A DNA stretch of 14,720 nucleotides from Candidatus Adlerbacteria bacterium RIFCSPHIGHO2_02_FULL_54_18. GTDB lineage: Bacteria; Patescibacteriota; Minisyncoccia; Phycocordibacterales; SBAW01. Of this stretch, positions 5,515-12,746 are shown piece after piece. The position numbers and the translations under genes are program-made. Positions within the stretch are counted from its first letter, which is position 1. The number at the start of each line of letters is the position of its first letter. The notes below the pieces were generated by a model, which did not search any database, was not told the DNA's origin, and was given only the letters and a program-made list of their open reading frames with translations. Location of the stretch: the NCBI GenBank assembly GCA_001775445.1, contig MEWV01000024.1, forward strand, positions 541 to 15,260, read 5' to 3'.

Positions 5515-8244
5515 CTACGCTACTTTTTCTTCGGCGAGGGTGGCGGCGGGGATTTTGACGCCGCGAGTGCGGCCGGTTTTTTTGACATCGAAGACAAACT
5601 CGCCCCCCTTCATATCCACCGTAACGCTGCCGCCTGAGAGCACACCGCGGCTCACCATCAACGACGCAACCTTGGTGAGGATTTTATCCTGGATAAGCCG
5701 ACGCAGCGGCCGCGCGCCGTAGTGCGGATTGTAGCCCTCTTTAGAGAGATGCTCGTATACTGCCGGAGTGAGTATGAGCGTGATGTCCTTGTGCGCCAGG
5801 CGCTCCACCACCTCTTTAACCTGTATCCCTACTATCTCGCGCACCGCCACGGGCGAAAGGATATTAAAGATGATTATTTCGTCGATACGGTTGAGAAACT
5901 CGGGCCGGAAGTAGTCCTTGAGCGACTGCTCAACCTTCTCTTTGGCCAGCAGATAGTTTTGCTCGTCGCCGCTGCCGCGGGTAGAAAAGCCGAGCTGTTC
6001 CATCTTATCGATGTATTGCGCGCCGATGTTGCTGGTCATTATTATTATCGTATTTCGAAAGTTGACACGCCGGCCTTTGGCGTCGGTGAGCGTTCCGGAG
6101 TCGAGCACTTGCAGGAGGATATTAAAGACTTCTGGATGCGCTTTTTCTATCTCGTCGAACAGCAACACCGCATAGGGCCGGTGGCGCACCAACTCGGTGA
6201 GTGCTCCCCCTTCCTCGTGGCCAACGTAGCCCGGGGGGGCGCCGATTATTTTGCTCACCGAGTGCTTCTCCATATACTCGGACATATCGACGCGGATGAG
6301 CGCTTTTTCGTCGTCGAACATAAACTCGGCGAGCGCTTTGGTGAGCTCGGTCTTCCCCACCCCGGTGGGGCCGAGGAACATAAACGATGCGATGGGGCGG
6401 TTGGGGTCGGCGATGCCCGCGCGCGAGCGCTTTACCGCATCGGCGACCTTTTGCACCGCCTCGCTCTGGCCAACCACCCGCGACTCAAGCTCCTCCTCGA
6501 TGCGACAAAGCCGCTCGGCCTCCTCCTCGAGCATTCGGGAGACAGGAATGCCGGTCCACTTGGCCACAATGGAGGCGATATCGCTCTCCATAATCTCCTC
6601 TTTGAGAATGCGGCGCGTGGACTGCAGTTTTTTAAGCCGCTTTTGTTTGGACTCGAGCTCGCGCTCGAGCGAGGGGATCTCGCCGTAGCGGATTTCGGCC
6701 GCCCGCGAGAGGTCAACAGCACTCTCCGCGACATCGGCCTCTATGCGCAATGACTCAAGTTCTTTCTTTATCGCTTTAATGTCGGCGAGGACCTGCTTTT
6801 CGTTCTTCCACCGCGACTCTATCTCGCTCGTCTTTTCGCGCAGGTCGGCGATTTCGCGCTCTATCACCTTGACCCGCGCGCCCGCCTTACGCTCGCCCGC
6901 TGTTTTTGTCGCCTTCCCCTCCTGCTCCTCCTCGGCGGAAACGTCTTTGCGAAGGGCCTCTTTTTCTACCTCGAGCCGCATAATGCGCCGATGCGCGTCC
7001 TCAAGCACGGGGGGCTTGTTCTCAAGAGAGATGCGCAAAGAGGAGGAGGCCTCATCGATGAGGTCGATGGCCTTGTCGGGCAAAAAACGATCCGGAATAT
7101 AGCGCGCCGAAAGCTCGACCGCCGCCACAAGCGAACCGTCGGTAATGTGTACTCCGTGAAAGAGTTCGTACTTTTCTTTAAGTCCGCGCAAAATAGCGAC
7201 CGCATCGTCTGTCGACGGCTCCAGCACATACACCGGCTGGAAGCGCCGCTGAAAAGCCGGGTCGCGCTCGATGTGCTTTTGATACTCGCGCAGGGTGGTG
7301 GCGCCGATAACGTGCAGGTCGCCGCGCGCGAGCGCGGGCTTGAGCATGTTGGAGGCATCCATCGCGCCTTCGGCGGCGCCCGCCCCTATCATCGTATGTA
7401 TCTCGTCTATAAAAAGGATAACTTTACCCTCGGATCGTTCTATCTCCTTCATAATCGACTTAAGGCGCTCCTCAAACTCGCCGCGGTACTTTGTGCCCGC
7501 AATAAGCGAGCCGAGGTCGAGCGACACGAGGTCTTTGTTACGCAGCGACTCCGGACAGTCGCCCGAGGCGATGCGCTGTGCGAGCCCCTCGGCTATAGCC
7601 GTCTTGCCCACTCCCGCCTCGCCGATGAGGATGGGATTGTTCTTGGTGCGGCGCGATAGTATCTGTATAACGCGTTGTATCTCCTCGTCGCGGCCAATGA
7701 CCGGGTCGAGCTTGTTCTCAAGCGCTGCTTTGGTAAGCGAGTGCGTGTACTTAAGAAGTGCCCGGAACTTTTTTTGCCCTTCGGCTGGAGCCGACTTTTG
7801 CGAGCGGATCTCCATAAGCGCGCGCAGAACCGACTCGCGCGTAATCCGAAACCGCGCCAAAAGGTCGCGCGCGGCGCCGGGGATATCAATGATTGCTATA
7901 AAAAGATGCTCTGTCGAGACAAACTCGTCGTGAAGCTCGGTAGCAACTTTTGCCGAGCGCTCCAGCGCCTGTACGAGCTCGGGGGTCAGATAAAGTTGGT
8001 AACTGGGGCTAAGCACCGAGCTTGTGTGGGCGCTCTCGAGCCCCTCGAGCACGGTGTCGGTCAAAAGGACGAGGTCGACCTCGAGCCGCTCGAGAGCGGA
8101 TGCAACAAGCGACTCCTCTTGCAGGAGGAGCGCACCGAGGAGGTGGGTGGGGCTTACTTGGTTTTGGCCCCGTTCAACCGCGAGCTCGTGAGCTCGGCGG
8201 ACCGCCTCTTTTGCTTTTGTGGTGAAGTGATTGAAGGGAGGCAT
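5515..8244 (-). CDS. clpB: Clp/Hsp100 AAA+ unfoldase with ClpB-type middle domain and ClpC-like LGF loop
   Basis: The 909-residue protein is a two-ring ATP-driven unfoldase. It has a double-repeat Clp N domain (about 1-150). NBD1 has Walker A GEAGVGKT (208-215) and Walker B VILFIDE (275-281). A coiled-coil middle domain (about 405-545) carries the ClpB signature RYGEIPSLE (519-527) and a charged insert at 435-460. NBD2 has GPTGVGKT (625-632) and LLFDE (694-698). NBD2 also has LGFSTRGSGDEQNY (751-764) after GAQYIDKMEQ. That segment resembles the ClpC region with the [LIV]G[FL] tripeptide that docks ClpP and is absent from ordinary ClpB. The protein may therefore disaggregate, feed ClpP, or both. 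It follows the HtrA-like gene by 12 bp with no Shine-Dalgarno, so it is probably translated from the same mRNA. Confidence 0.93.
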   Translation of the reverse strand: MPPFNHFTTKAKEAVRRAHELAVERGQNQVSPTHLLGALLLQEESLVASALERLEVDLVLLTDTVLEGLESAHTSSVLSPSYQLYLTPELVQALERSAKVATELHDEFVSTEHLFIAIIDIPGAARDLLARFRITRESVLRALMEIRSQKSAPAEGQKKFRALLKYTHSLTKAALENKLDPVIGRDEEIQRVIQILSRRTKNNPILIGEAGVGKTAIAEGLAQRIASGDCPESLRNKDLVSLDLGSLIAGTKYRGEFEERLKSIMKEIERSEGKVILFIDEIHTMIGAGAAEGAMDASNMLKPALARGDLHVIGATTLREYQKHIERDPAFQRRFQPVYVLEPSTDDAVAILRGLKEKYELFHGVHITDGSLVAAVELSARYIPDRFLPDKAIDLIDEASSSLRISLENKPPVLEDAHRRIMRLEVEKEALRKDVSAEEEQEGKATKTAGERKAGARVKVIEREIADLREKTSEIESRWKNEKQVLADIKAIKKELESLRIEADVAESAVDLSRAAEIRYGEIPSLERELESKQKRLKKLQSTRRILKEEIMESDIASIVAKWTGIPVSRMLEEEAERLCRIEEELESRVVGQSEAVQKVADAVKRSRAGIADPNRPIASFMFLGPTGVGKTELTKALAEFMFDDEKALIRVDMSEYMEKHSVSKIIGAPPGYVGHEEGGALTELVRHRPYAVLLFDEIEKAHPEVFNILLQVLDSGTLTDAKGRRVNFRNTIIIMTSNIGAQYIDKMEQLGFSTRGSGDEQNYLLAKEKVEQSLKDYFRPEFLNRIDEIIIFNILSPVAVREIVGIQVKEVVERLAHKDITLILTPAVYEHLSKEGYNPHYGARPLRRLIQDKILTKVASLMVSRGVLSGGSVTVDMKGGEFVFDVKKTGRTRGVKIPAATLAEEKVA

Positions 8245-8256
8245 AATATGATGACG

Positions 8257-9039
8257 CTACGGACTGGTGGTGAGGGAGTAAAAATCTGCGCCGAACGCGG
8301 AGGAGGCGGTCGTCATAAGACCGATAACCTCGCCGAAGAGTGTGACGATGAGCGAGCCGGGAGTGCTCGAGAGTACGCTTGCCTGGATAAAGTCGGAGTG
8401 GGGATCGGGGAGCTTTGCTATAACTCCGGTGCCCACAATGTCGCCGCCAGTGCCGCCGATGCGGATGACGCTTTGCCCGAGCCGCAGTTTGCTACTGTCG
8501 GCAAACGACACGGACTCCACAACACCCGAGGTGGTCGAGAGCGTCAGATCGAGTACGGCGATGGTGCTGGTCCCAATAGGGATCCGCATCACTGCGGGAA
8601 CTCTCGTGCCGTTGGGTAAGATTGCTTCGAAGTTTATAGTGCCCAGCGCCTCAAGTATTCCTCGGTCGGAGAGCACCACCCCCTTGGCGCTTACAACTAC
8701 GCCTCTGGCCGCCAAAGTGTCAGGCGTATTTTTACTGACGATGCGGACCATTCCTTTTTGAACATTGGCTATGGACTGCGCGACAAGGTCATCATCTTTA
8801 ACTACGACAGTGGTCTCTTTGGTTACCGTGGCGGCCGCGATTGCAGGGCTTGCGGGAGCGGCCGCGGGGACGACCCTCTCTATCGTATGTTCCACGATTT
8901 GGTTGATCGTGCGGGTAATCGACGGAGGCGCCTGGTCCATCAAAGAAACAGTGACAATGCCGGTCGCTATAGACGTCACAAAACTCACCAAAAGGGTCAG
9001 AAGGATAATTTGATGTTTGGTGAGATGTTCTATGTCCAT
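8257..9039 (-). CDS. Membrane-anchored HtrA/DegP-like protein without a catalytic triad
   Basis: The 260-residue protein has a short cytoplasmic N terminus, one transmembrane helix (about 11-33), an Ala/Pro-rich stalk (56-72) and a trypsin-fold-like domain (about 85-255). Fold landmarks of S1C proteases are recognisable: ARGVVVSAKGVVLSDRGIL (111-129) lines up with GSGFIIS-DG-ILTNNHVV, and SSTPGSLIVTLFGEVIGL (224-241) lines up with NPGNSGGPL-N-GEVIGI. The histidine is replaced (G127), and the GNSGG serine motif is reduced to GS in a different context. No clear catalytic aspartate is evident. There is no PDZ domain. I infer a non-catalytic binding or sensor protein. It is first in a two-gene unit with the Clp unfoldase. 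The fold assignment is by pattern only. Confidence 0.75.
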   Translation of the reverse strand: MDIEHLTKHQIILLTLLVSFVTSIATGIVTVSLMDQAPPSITRTINQIVEHTIERVVPAAAPASPAIAAATVTKETTVVVKDDDLVAQSIANVQKGMVRIVSKNTPDTLAARGVVVSAKGVVLSDRGILEALGTINFEAILPNGTRVPAVMRIPIGTSTIAVLDLTLSTTSGVVESVSFADSSKLRLGQSVIRIGGTGGDIVGTGVIAKLPDPHSDFIQASVLSSTPGSLIVTLFGEVIGLMTTASSAFGADFYSLTTSP

Positions 9040-9046
9040 TACCTAT

Positions 9047-9052
9047 ACTATA
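9047..9052 (-). promoter_or_regulatory. -10 box of the htrA-like/clpB unit, leaderless geometry
   Basis: TATAGT on the minus strand (5 of 6 matches) ends 7 bp before the ATG at 9039. The -35 position falls in the T-rich tail of the glmS terminator, so terminator and promoter share DNA. Confidence 0.45.
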
Positions 9053-9061
9053 AGACGTTTT

Positions 9062-9103
9062 TAATAAAAAGAAAACCGCCCTGCACAACTCGGTGCAGGA
9101 CGG
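9062..9103 (-). terminator. Intrinsic terminator of glmS
   Basis: On the minus strand CCGTCCTGCAC (9103-9093) pairs with GTGCAGGGCGG (9086-9076) in an 11-bp stem with one T-G pair and a 6-nt loop. TTTTCTTTTTATT follows. It begins 4 bp after the glmS stop codon. Confidence 0.92.
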
Positions 9104-9107
9104 ATAT

Positions 9108-10904
9108 TTATTCGACCGTTACGGCCTTTGCCAAGTTGCGCGGCTGGTCAACATCGACCCCGCGCGCCACTCCCAGATGATAAGCGAAGAGTTGCACTGC
9201 CGGAGCAAGAACAACTGGGACAAGTTCTTCCGATATGCCTGCGGGCGGCTCCAACAACATGACTTCTCCGCCACGGGCTTTTACTTCCTCCAAACAGGAA
9301 AGCATTTTTCCGCGCAACTTTCCGGATGGCATAAGCGCCAAAACCGGTACACCTTTTTCAATCAAAGCGAGAGTACCGTGTTTGAGTTCTGCCGCCGACA
9401 GTCCGTGAGCGTCCATATAGGCCACTTCCCGTATCTTGAGAGCGGCCTCCATGGCGAGAGAGACCCCGCTCCCCCTCCCGATAATTACCACCCGTTGCGC
9501 CTGAGTATATTTCTGAGTCCAGGTTTTGATTTCAGGTTCCTGCTTGAGAGCCTTGGCGAGTACAAAGGGCAGACGGAGCAGATCTTCTCTCAGTTCCACA
9601 GACAACGGAAGGCCGCGCAACTCTGCAATGCGGATGGCGAGCATTGCCAGTGCAACAACCTGCGTTGTAAACGCTTTAGTGGAAGCAACAGCGATTTCAG
9701 GACCGGCATGCAAATATATGCCGGCTCGGACATGTCTTGAGAGTACTGAGCCAACTCGGTTAGTCACACCAAGACACAACGCATGCCTGTCGCGAGCGAG
9801 CCCTATGGCTTTTAATGTATCCGCAGTTTCTCCCGACTGAGAGATGCCGACGACGGTATCGAGTGAGGAGAGTATAGGGTTGCGGTAACAAAACTCCGCA
9901 GCCTGCTCCGCCTCGCACATCACGCCTCCAACACTTTCAAACATTGCCTGGACCGCCGTTGCGGCAAAAAGAGAGGTACCGCACCCGGCAAGGATGATCC
10001 TCCTTGTGTCCCGTAGTCGCGCTTCGATATCCGGAGTGAACCCGCCAAACGTAACCGGCGCATTCGTACGCAAACGGCCCGCAAGAACGTTTCGCATGGC
10101 CTGCGGCTGTTCGAGAATCTCCTTATACATGTAGTGTGCCAAGCCGCCCTTGTTTGTCTCTTCTGTAACGCTAGGCTTTTCCAACCTTTCCTTTATGTTC
10201 GACAATGGAATTCCACGAAACGCGTATGTGCCATTACGTCTCAGAGTTACAATTTCGCCATCACGCACATGCACGACGGCGCTCACTTTTCCGGCAAGCG
10301 CAAGTTCGTCGGAAGCGAGATACAGCTCCTTTTCTCCGACGCCTATCACCAGCGGAGAACTATTGGAGGCTGCAACTATTTCATCAGGATGGTCCGGCGA
10401 GATTACCGCGATGGCATATGCGCCTTGTACCTGCATAAGCGCCCGCCCGACAGCAGATTCGAGATCTCCATCGCCGCAGGAAAGTTCGCGTTCAATAAGA
10501 TGCGGGAGTACTTCCGTATCTGTATCGCTCAAGAAGCGGAAGCCTTGGGCTACAAGCTCTTTGCGTAAGGCATCATGATTTTCGATGATGCCGTTGTGGA
10601 CCACCGCAATATAAGCGTTTAGTGAAACATGCGGATGGGAGTTGCGTTTGGAGGGTTCTCCGTGTGTCGCCCATCGGGTATGGCCAATGCCAACAGTCCC
10701 CTGCAGAGGCCGTGTAGCAAGGGCTCCTTCCAACTCGACAATTTTGCCGAGCCGTTTGGTGCACATAAGATGGTTCCCCAACGGTTCGTGTCGAATGGTC
10801 GCGATGCCTGAGCTGTCGTAGCCACGATACTCGAGACGCTTAAGCCCTTCGATAAGAAGAGATGCCGCTTTCTGCTCGCCGATGTAGCCGATAATTCCAC
10901 ACAT
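9108..10904 (-). CDS. glmS: Glutamine-fructose-6-phosphate aminotransferase (isomerizing)
   Basis: Makes glucosamine 6-phosphate from fructose 6-phosphate and glutamine, the entry to UDP-GlcNAc and peptidoglycan. At 598 residues it is full length. Cys2 is the N-terminal nucleophile (MCGIIGYIG), and RLEYRGYDSSG (23-33), HTRWATHG (75-82) and HNGIIENH (103-110) complete the glutaminase domain. Two sugar-isomerase domains follow, with GCGTS (307-311) and SQSGETADT (355-363) in the first and GRGSG (476-480) with AAELKHGTLALIE (504-516) in the second. The C terminus DQPRNLAKAVTVE is the family hallmark. The start has AAAGGA 6 nt upstream. The gene stands alone with its own terminator. No glmS ribozyme or other leader structure is visible in the 75-bp upstream gap. 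Confidence 0.98.
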   Translation of the reverse strand: MCGIIGYIGEQKAASLLIEGLKRLEYRGYDSSGIATIRHEPLGNHLMCTKRLGKIVELEGALATRPLQGTVGIGHTRWATHGEPSKRNSHPHVSLNAYIAVVHNGIIENHDALRKELVAQGFRFLSDTDTEVLPHLIERELSCGDGDLESAVGRALMQVQGAYAIAVISPDHPDEIVAASNSSPLVIGVGEKELYLASDELALAGKVSAVVHVRDGEIVTLRRNGTYAFRGIPLSNIKERLEKPSVTEETNKGGLAHYMYKEILEQPQAMRNVLAGRLRTNAPVTFGGFTPDIEARLRDTRRIILAGCGTSLFAATAVQAMFESVGGVMCEAEQAAEFCYRNPILSSLDTVVGISQSGETADTLKAIGLARDRHALCLGVTNRVGSVLSRHVRAGIYLHAGPEIAVASTKAFTTQVVALAMLAIRIAELRGLPLSVELREDLLRLPFVLAKALKQEPEIKTWTQKYTQAQRVVIIGRGSGVSLAMEAALKIREVAYMDAHGLSAAELKHGTLALIEKGVPVLALMPSGKLRGKMLSCLEEVKARGGEVMLLEPPAGISEELVPVVLAPAVQLFAYHLGVARGVDVDQPRNLAKAVTVE

Positions 10905-10979
10905 AGCAGTTCCTTTTGTTGTTGATAACGTGCTTCTATACGTTTAGAACACACGAATCGCTCAGTAGTTTCAAAAAAA

Positions 10980-12194
10980 TTATGATTGTCTGTAACGATC
11001 GGCGGTTTCTTTTAGGGCTTGCGCTATGCGGCGGGCTTGCGATTTAGTCGCGTCGGGAAGAAGTGTGAGGCGGATAGCAGTGCCAGCCATATCCAGCGGC
11101 ACACCGAGCGCTTTGATGACATGCGACGGTTCGTCCGCGCCTATAGTGCAGGCACTCCTCGTCGAAGCTGAGATACCGAGCGCGTCGAGCGACACAACTC
11201 CCATCTCGGCCTCGAGTCCCGGAATAGAAATGTTTAAGTTGTTGGCGACCCGCAAGCAAGGACCGTCCTTGATGTCAGACATCAAGGACGGTCCTTGATA
11301 TTTTGCATCGGGAATCAGGCGTTTGATTTCTGCCCACAAATAATCCCTTACTGCCGTCATATTTTTGACGCGCTTCTCCACTCCCCGCTTAGCATCCGCA
11401 AGCGCCACAGCAAACGCTCCCGCGGCGGCCACGTTCTCCGTCCCGCCGCGCAGGCCCCGCTCCTGCTTGCCTCCCCACAACAGTGCTTCTATAGGCACTC
11501 CGCGGCGCACATATAGCGCACCGACCCCTTTTGGCCCGAGCACTTTCTGCGCGTCGAGCGTCATTAGGTCGACGCCGAGTTTCTCCACATTAATATCCAC
11601 CCACAGTGGCGCTTGACTTGCATCTGTATGAAAATACAGAGGCAAGTCACCCTGAGCTTGTCGAAGGGTGCGTATTTTTCTGATTTCTCTCGCCAGCTCG
11701 CGCACCGGCTCTATCGCGCCCATCTCGCTATTAACGAGCTGGAGGGAGACAAAGACCGTGTCGGGGCGGATGTTATTGGAGAGTGTATTGGGGAACACCA
11801 CCCCTTCTCCATCCACCCCAACCTCGCTCACTACCAATCCTTCTCTCTGCAAAGCGCGCAGCGGCTCAAGCACCGACTGATGCTCCACCGCACAGGTTAT
11901 CGCATGTAACTCTCCTTTTTGTTTTTGGAGCAGGGGGCGGATAACTCCCTGTATTGCGAGGTTGTTCCCCTCTGTCCCGCTGGCGGTAAAGAGTATCTCG
12001 TCTGCATGAGCCCCGATAGAGTCGGCAATGCTTTTGCGGGCCTTCTCTAACTCCCTTTTGGCCGCGACACCCTCACGATGTATCGCTCCGGCGTTGCCGT
12101 ATATGCGCAGGAGTCGCACCAGCTCGCGGGCCGAACGTTTTGAGAGCGGCGTAGCCGCCGCCGCATCGGCATATATTCTGTTTCTAAACCACAT
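10980..12194 (-). CDS. iscS: Cysteine desulfurase (IscS/NifS type) carrying two in-frame repeat insertions
   Basis: A PLP enzyme that takes sulfur from cysteine for Fe-S clusters and tRNA thiolation. The 404-residue protein has FTASGTEGNNLAI (69-81), AVEHQSVLEP (102-111, H105), FHTDASQA (188-195, D191), the PLP lysine K217 in DAQKVLGPKGVGALYV, RGGTEN (249-254) and the catalytic C349 in STRSACTIGADEPSHVIKALG. Gln replaces the usual His before the PLP lysine. Two short segments look foreign: TLRQAQGD (176-183) and QGPSLMSDIKDGPC (300-313), each encoded by a repeat and lying between conserved blocks. The frame is open upstream to 12386, but ATG 12194 matches the family N terminus and lies 6 bp after a TATAGT box. 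No iscU or other Fe-S assembly gene is adjacent. Confidence 0.93.
   Translation of the reverse strand: MWFRNRIYADAAAATPLSKRSARELVRLLRIYGNAGAIHREGVAAKRELEKARKSIADSIGAHADEILFTASGTEGNNLAIQGVIRPLLQKQKGELHAITCAVEHQSVLEPLRALQREGLVVSEVGVDGEGVVFPNTLSNNIRPDTVFVSLQLVNSEMGAIEPVRELAREIRKIRTLRQAQGDLPLYFHTDASQAPLWVDINVEKLGVDLMTLDAQKVLGPKGVGALYVRRGVPIEALLWGGKQERGLRGGTENVAAAGAFAVALADAKRGVEKRVKNMTAVRDYLWAEIKRLIPDAKYQGPSLMSDIKDGPCLRVANNLNISIPGLEAEMGVVSLDALGISASTRSACTIGADEPSHVIKALGVPLDMAGTAIRLTLLPDATKSQARRIAQALKETADRYRQS
11257..11297. repeat. 41-bp nested palindrome inside the cysteine desulfurase gene
   Basis: A 20-bp arm (11257-11276) and its exact reverse complement (11278-11297) flank a single A. Each arm also begins or ends with a smaller inverted repeat, CAAGGAC-N-GTCCTTG (11257-11271 and 11283-11297), so the sequence can form one long or two short hairpins. 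It is read in frame as residues 300-313. Because it is palindromic, the opposite strand encodes the same peptide GPSLMSDIKDGP in one of its frames. Confidence 0.95.
11650..11668. repeat. Short dispersed repeat, copy 1, in the cysteine desulfurase gene
   Basis: CCCTGAGCTTGTCGAAGGG, read on the minus strand in frame as part of TLRQAQGD (residues 176-183). CCCT/AGGG ends enclose tandem G-A mismatches, so it can form an imperfect hairpin. A second copy with a 3-nt rather than 2-nt centre lies at 14637-14656. Confidence 0.85.
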
Positions 12195-12200
12195 TGCTCT

Positions 12201-12210
12201 ACTATATACT
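12201..12210. promoter_or_regulatory. Overlapping divergent -10 boxes for cysteine desulfurase and DUF4446-infB-rbfA
   Basis: The ten bases ACTATATACT contain TATACT on the plus strand (12205-12210) and TATAGT on the minus strand (12206-12201), sharing two bases. The plus box ends 7 bp before ATG 12218 and the minus box 6 bp before ATG 12194. Neither gene has a Shine-Dalgarno. Both transcripts would be leaderless, and both promoters could not be occupied at once. Confidence 0.55.
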
Positions 12211-12217
12211 GAGTGGT

Positions 12218-12739
12218 ATGACGCTTGCATCCCTGCAACTCTTTTTGTTAAAAATCGATTGGTGGCTCGCACTAGTGGCCCCCTACGTCGCTGCCGGGGC
12301 ATGTGTGCTCGCCGTGTTCGCCGTAGTGCTCGCGCTTTCCCTGCGGCGGCGGCTCGTGCGGCTTGCACTCGGTCGCAACGGCTCAATAGAGGAGTCGATA
12401 GCGGTACTCACCCGCGAGAGCAAAGAGGCAAAGAAGTTTCGTTTTGAATTGGAGAAATATCTCACACTCGCCGAAAGCCGCCTACGCGGCAGCGTACAAG
12501 GGATAGGGGTGGTGCGCTTTAATCCGTTTACAAATGGACAAGGAGGCAACCAGAGTTTTGCGACCGCCTTCCTCGACGAGAGGGGTGATGGTGTGGTATT
12601 CTCCACACTCTACGCGCGCGACAGGGTTGGCGTATATGCCAAGCCGATTGAGCAGGGCGCCTCGACCTTCGAACTCACTGATGAGGAAAAAGAGGCCATT
12701 CAAAAGGCCCGTGCACGCGCCGCACAACATAAACAGTGA
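12218..12739 (+). CDS. DUF4446 family protein
   Basis: A 173-residue protein of the uncharacterised DUF4446 family. One transmembrane helix lies at about 17-42, after a short N terminus. A basic stretch follows (LRRRLVRLALG), then a helical region (55-90) that may be coiled. The family core is VQGIGVVRFNPF (93-104), GGNQSFATAFLDERGDGVV (109-127), STLYARD (129-135) and VYAKPIEQG (139-147). The end is a charged helix EEKEAIQKARARAAQ. The function is not established. ATG 12218 is chosen because a TATACT box ends 7 bp before it; an in-frame TTG at 12194 would overlap that promoter. It is first in an apparent unit with infB (7 bp later) and rbfA. Confidence 0.9.
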   Translation: MTLASLQLFLLKIDWWLALVAPYVAAGACVLAVFAVVLALSLRRRLVRLALGRNGSIEESIAVLTRESKEAKKFRFELEKYLTLAESRLRGSVQGIGVVRFNPFTNGQGGNQSFATAFLDERGDGVVFSTLYARDRVGVYAKPIEQGASTFELTDEEKEAIQKARARAAQHKQ

Positions 12740-12746
12740 ACCCCTT

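Noticed and set aside
5722..6753. A 343-codon open frame on the plus strand opposite clpB
   Set aside because: Its protein has no recognisable motifs and lies wholly antisense to conserved NBD2 coding sequence. GC-rich third positions leave the opposite strand open by chance.
7675..8619. A 314-codon open frame on the plus strand across the clpB 5' end and the htrA-like gene
   Set aside because: Antisense to two supported genes, with no motifs, no ribosome binding site and biased composition typical of a shadow frame.
9093..9740. A 215-codon open frame opposite the glmS 3' half
   Set aside because: It crosses the glmS terminator and runs antisense to conserved isomerase motifs; no independent support.
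10905..10979. glmS promoter in the gap after the cysteine desulfurase
   Set aside because: TTGAAA and TATAGA are present, but their spacing (28 bp) does not fit and no other pair was convincing. A promoter must be near but cannot be placed.
12195..12386. A 64-codon N-terminal extension of the cysteine desulfurase
   Set aside because: It would run through the DUF4446 gene and the divergent promoter. It is Arg/Ala-rich like a shadow frame and unlike the family, which starts near the ATG at 12194.
12534..12746. A 71-codon N-terminal extension of IF-2
   Set aside because: It overlaps the conserved end of DUF4446 in another frame and does not resemble an IF-2 N domain; ATG 12747 follows the upstream stop by 7 bp.
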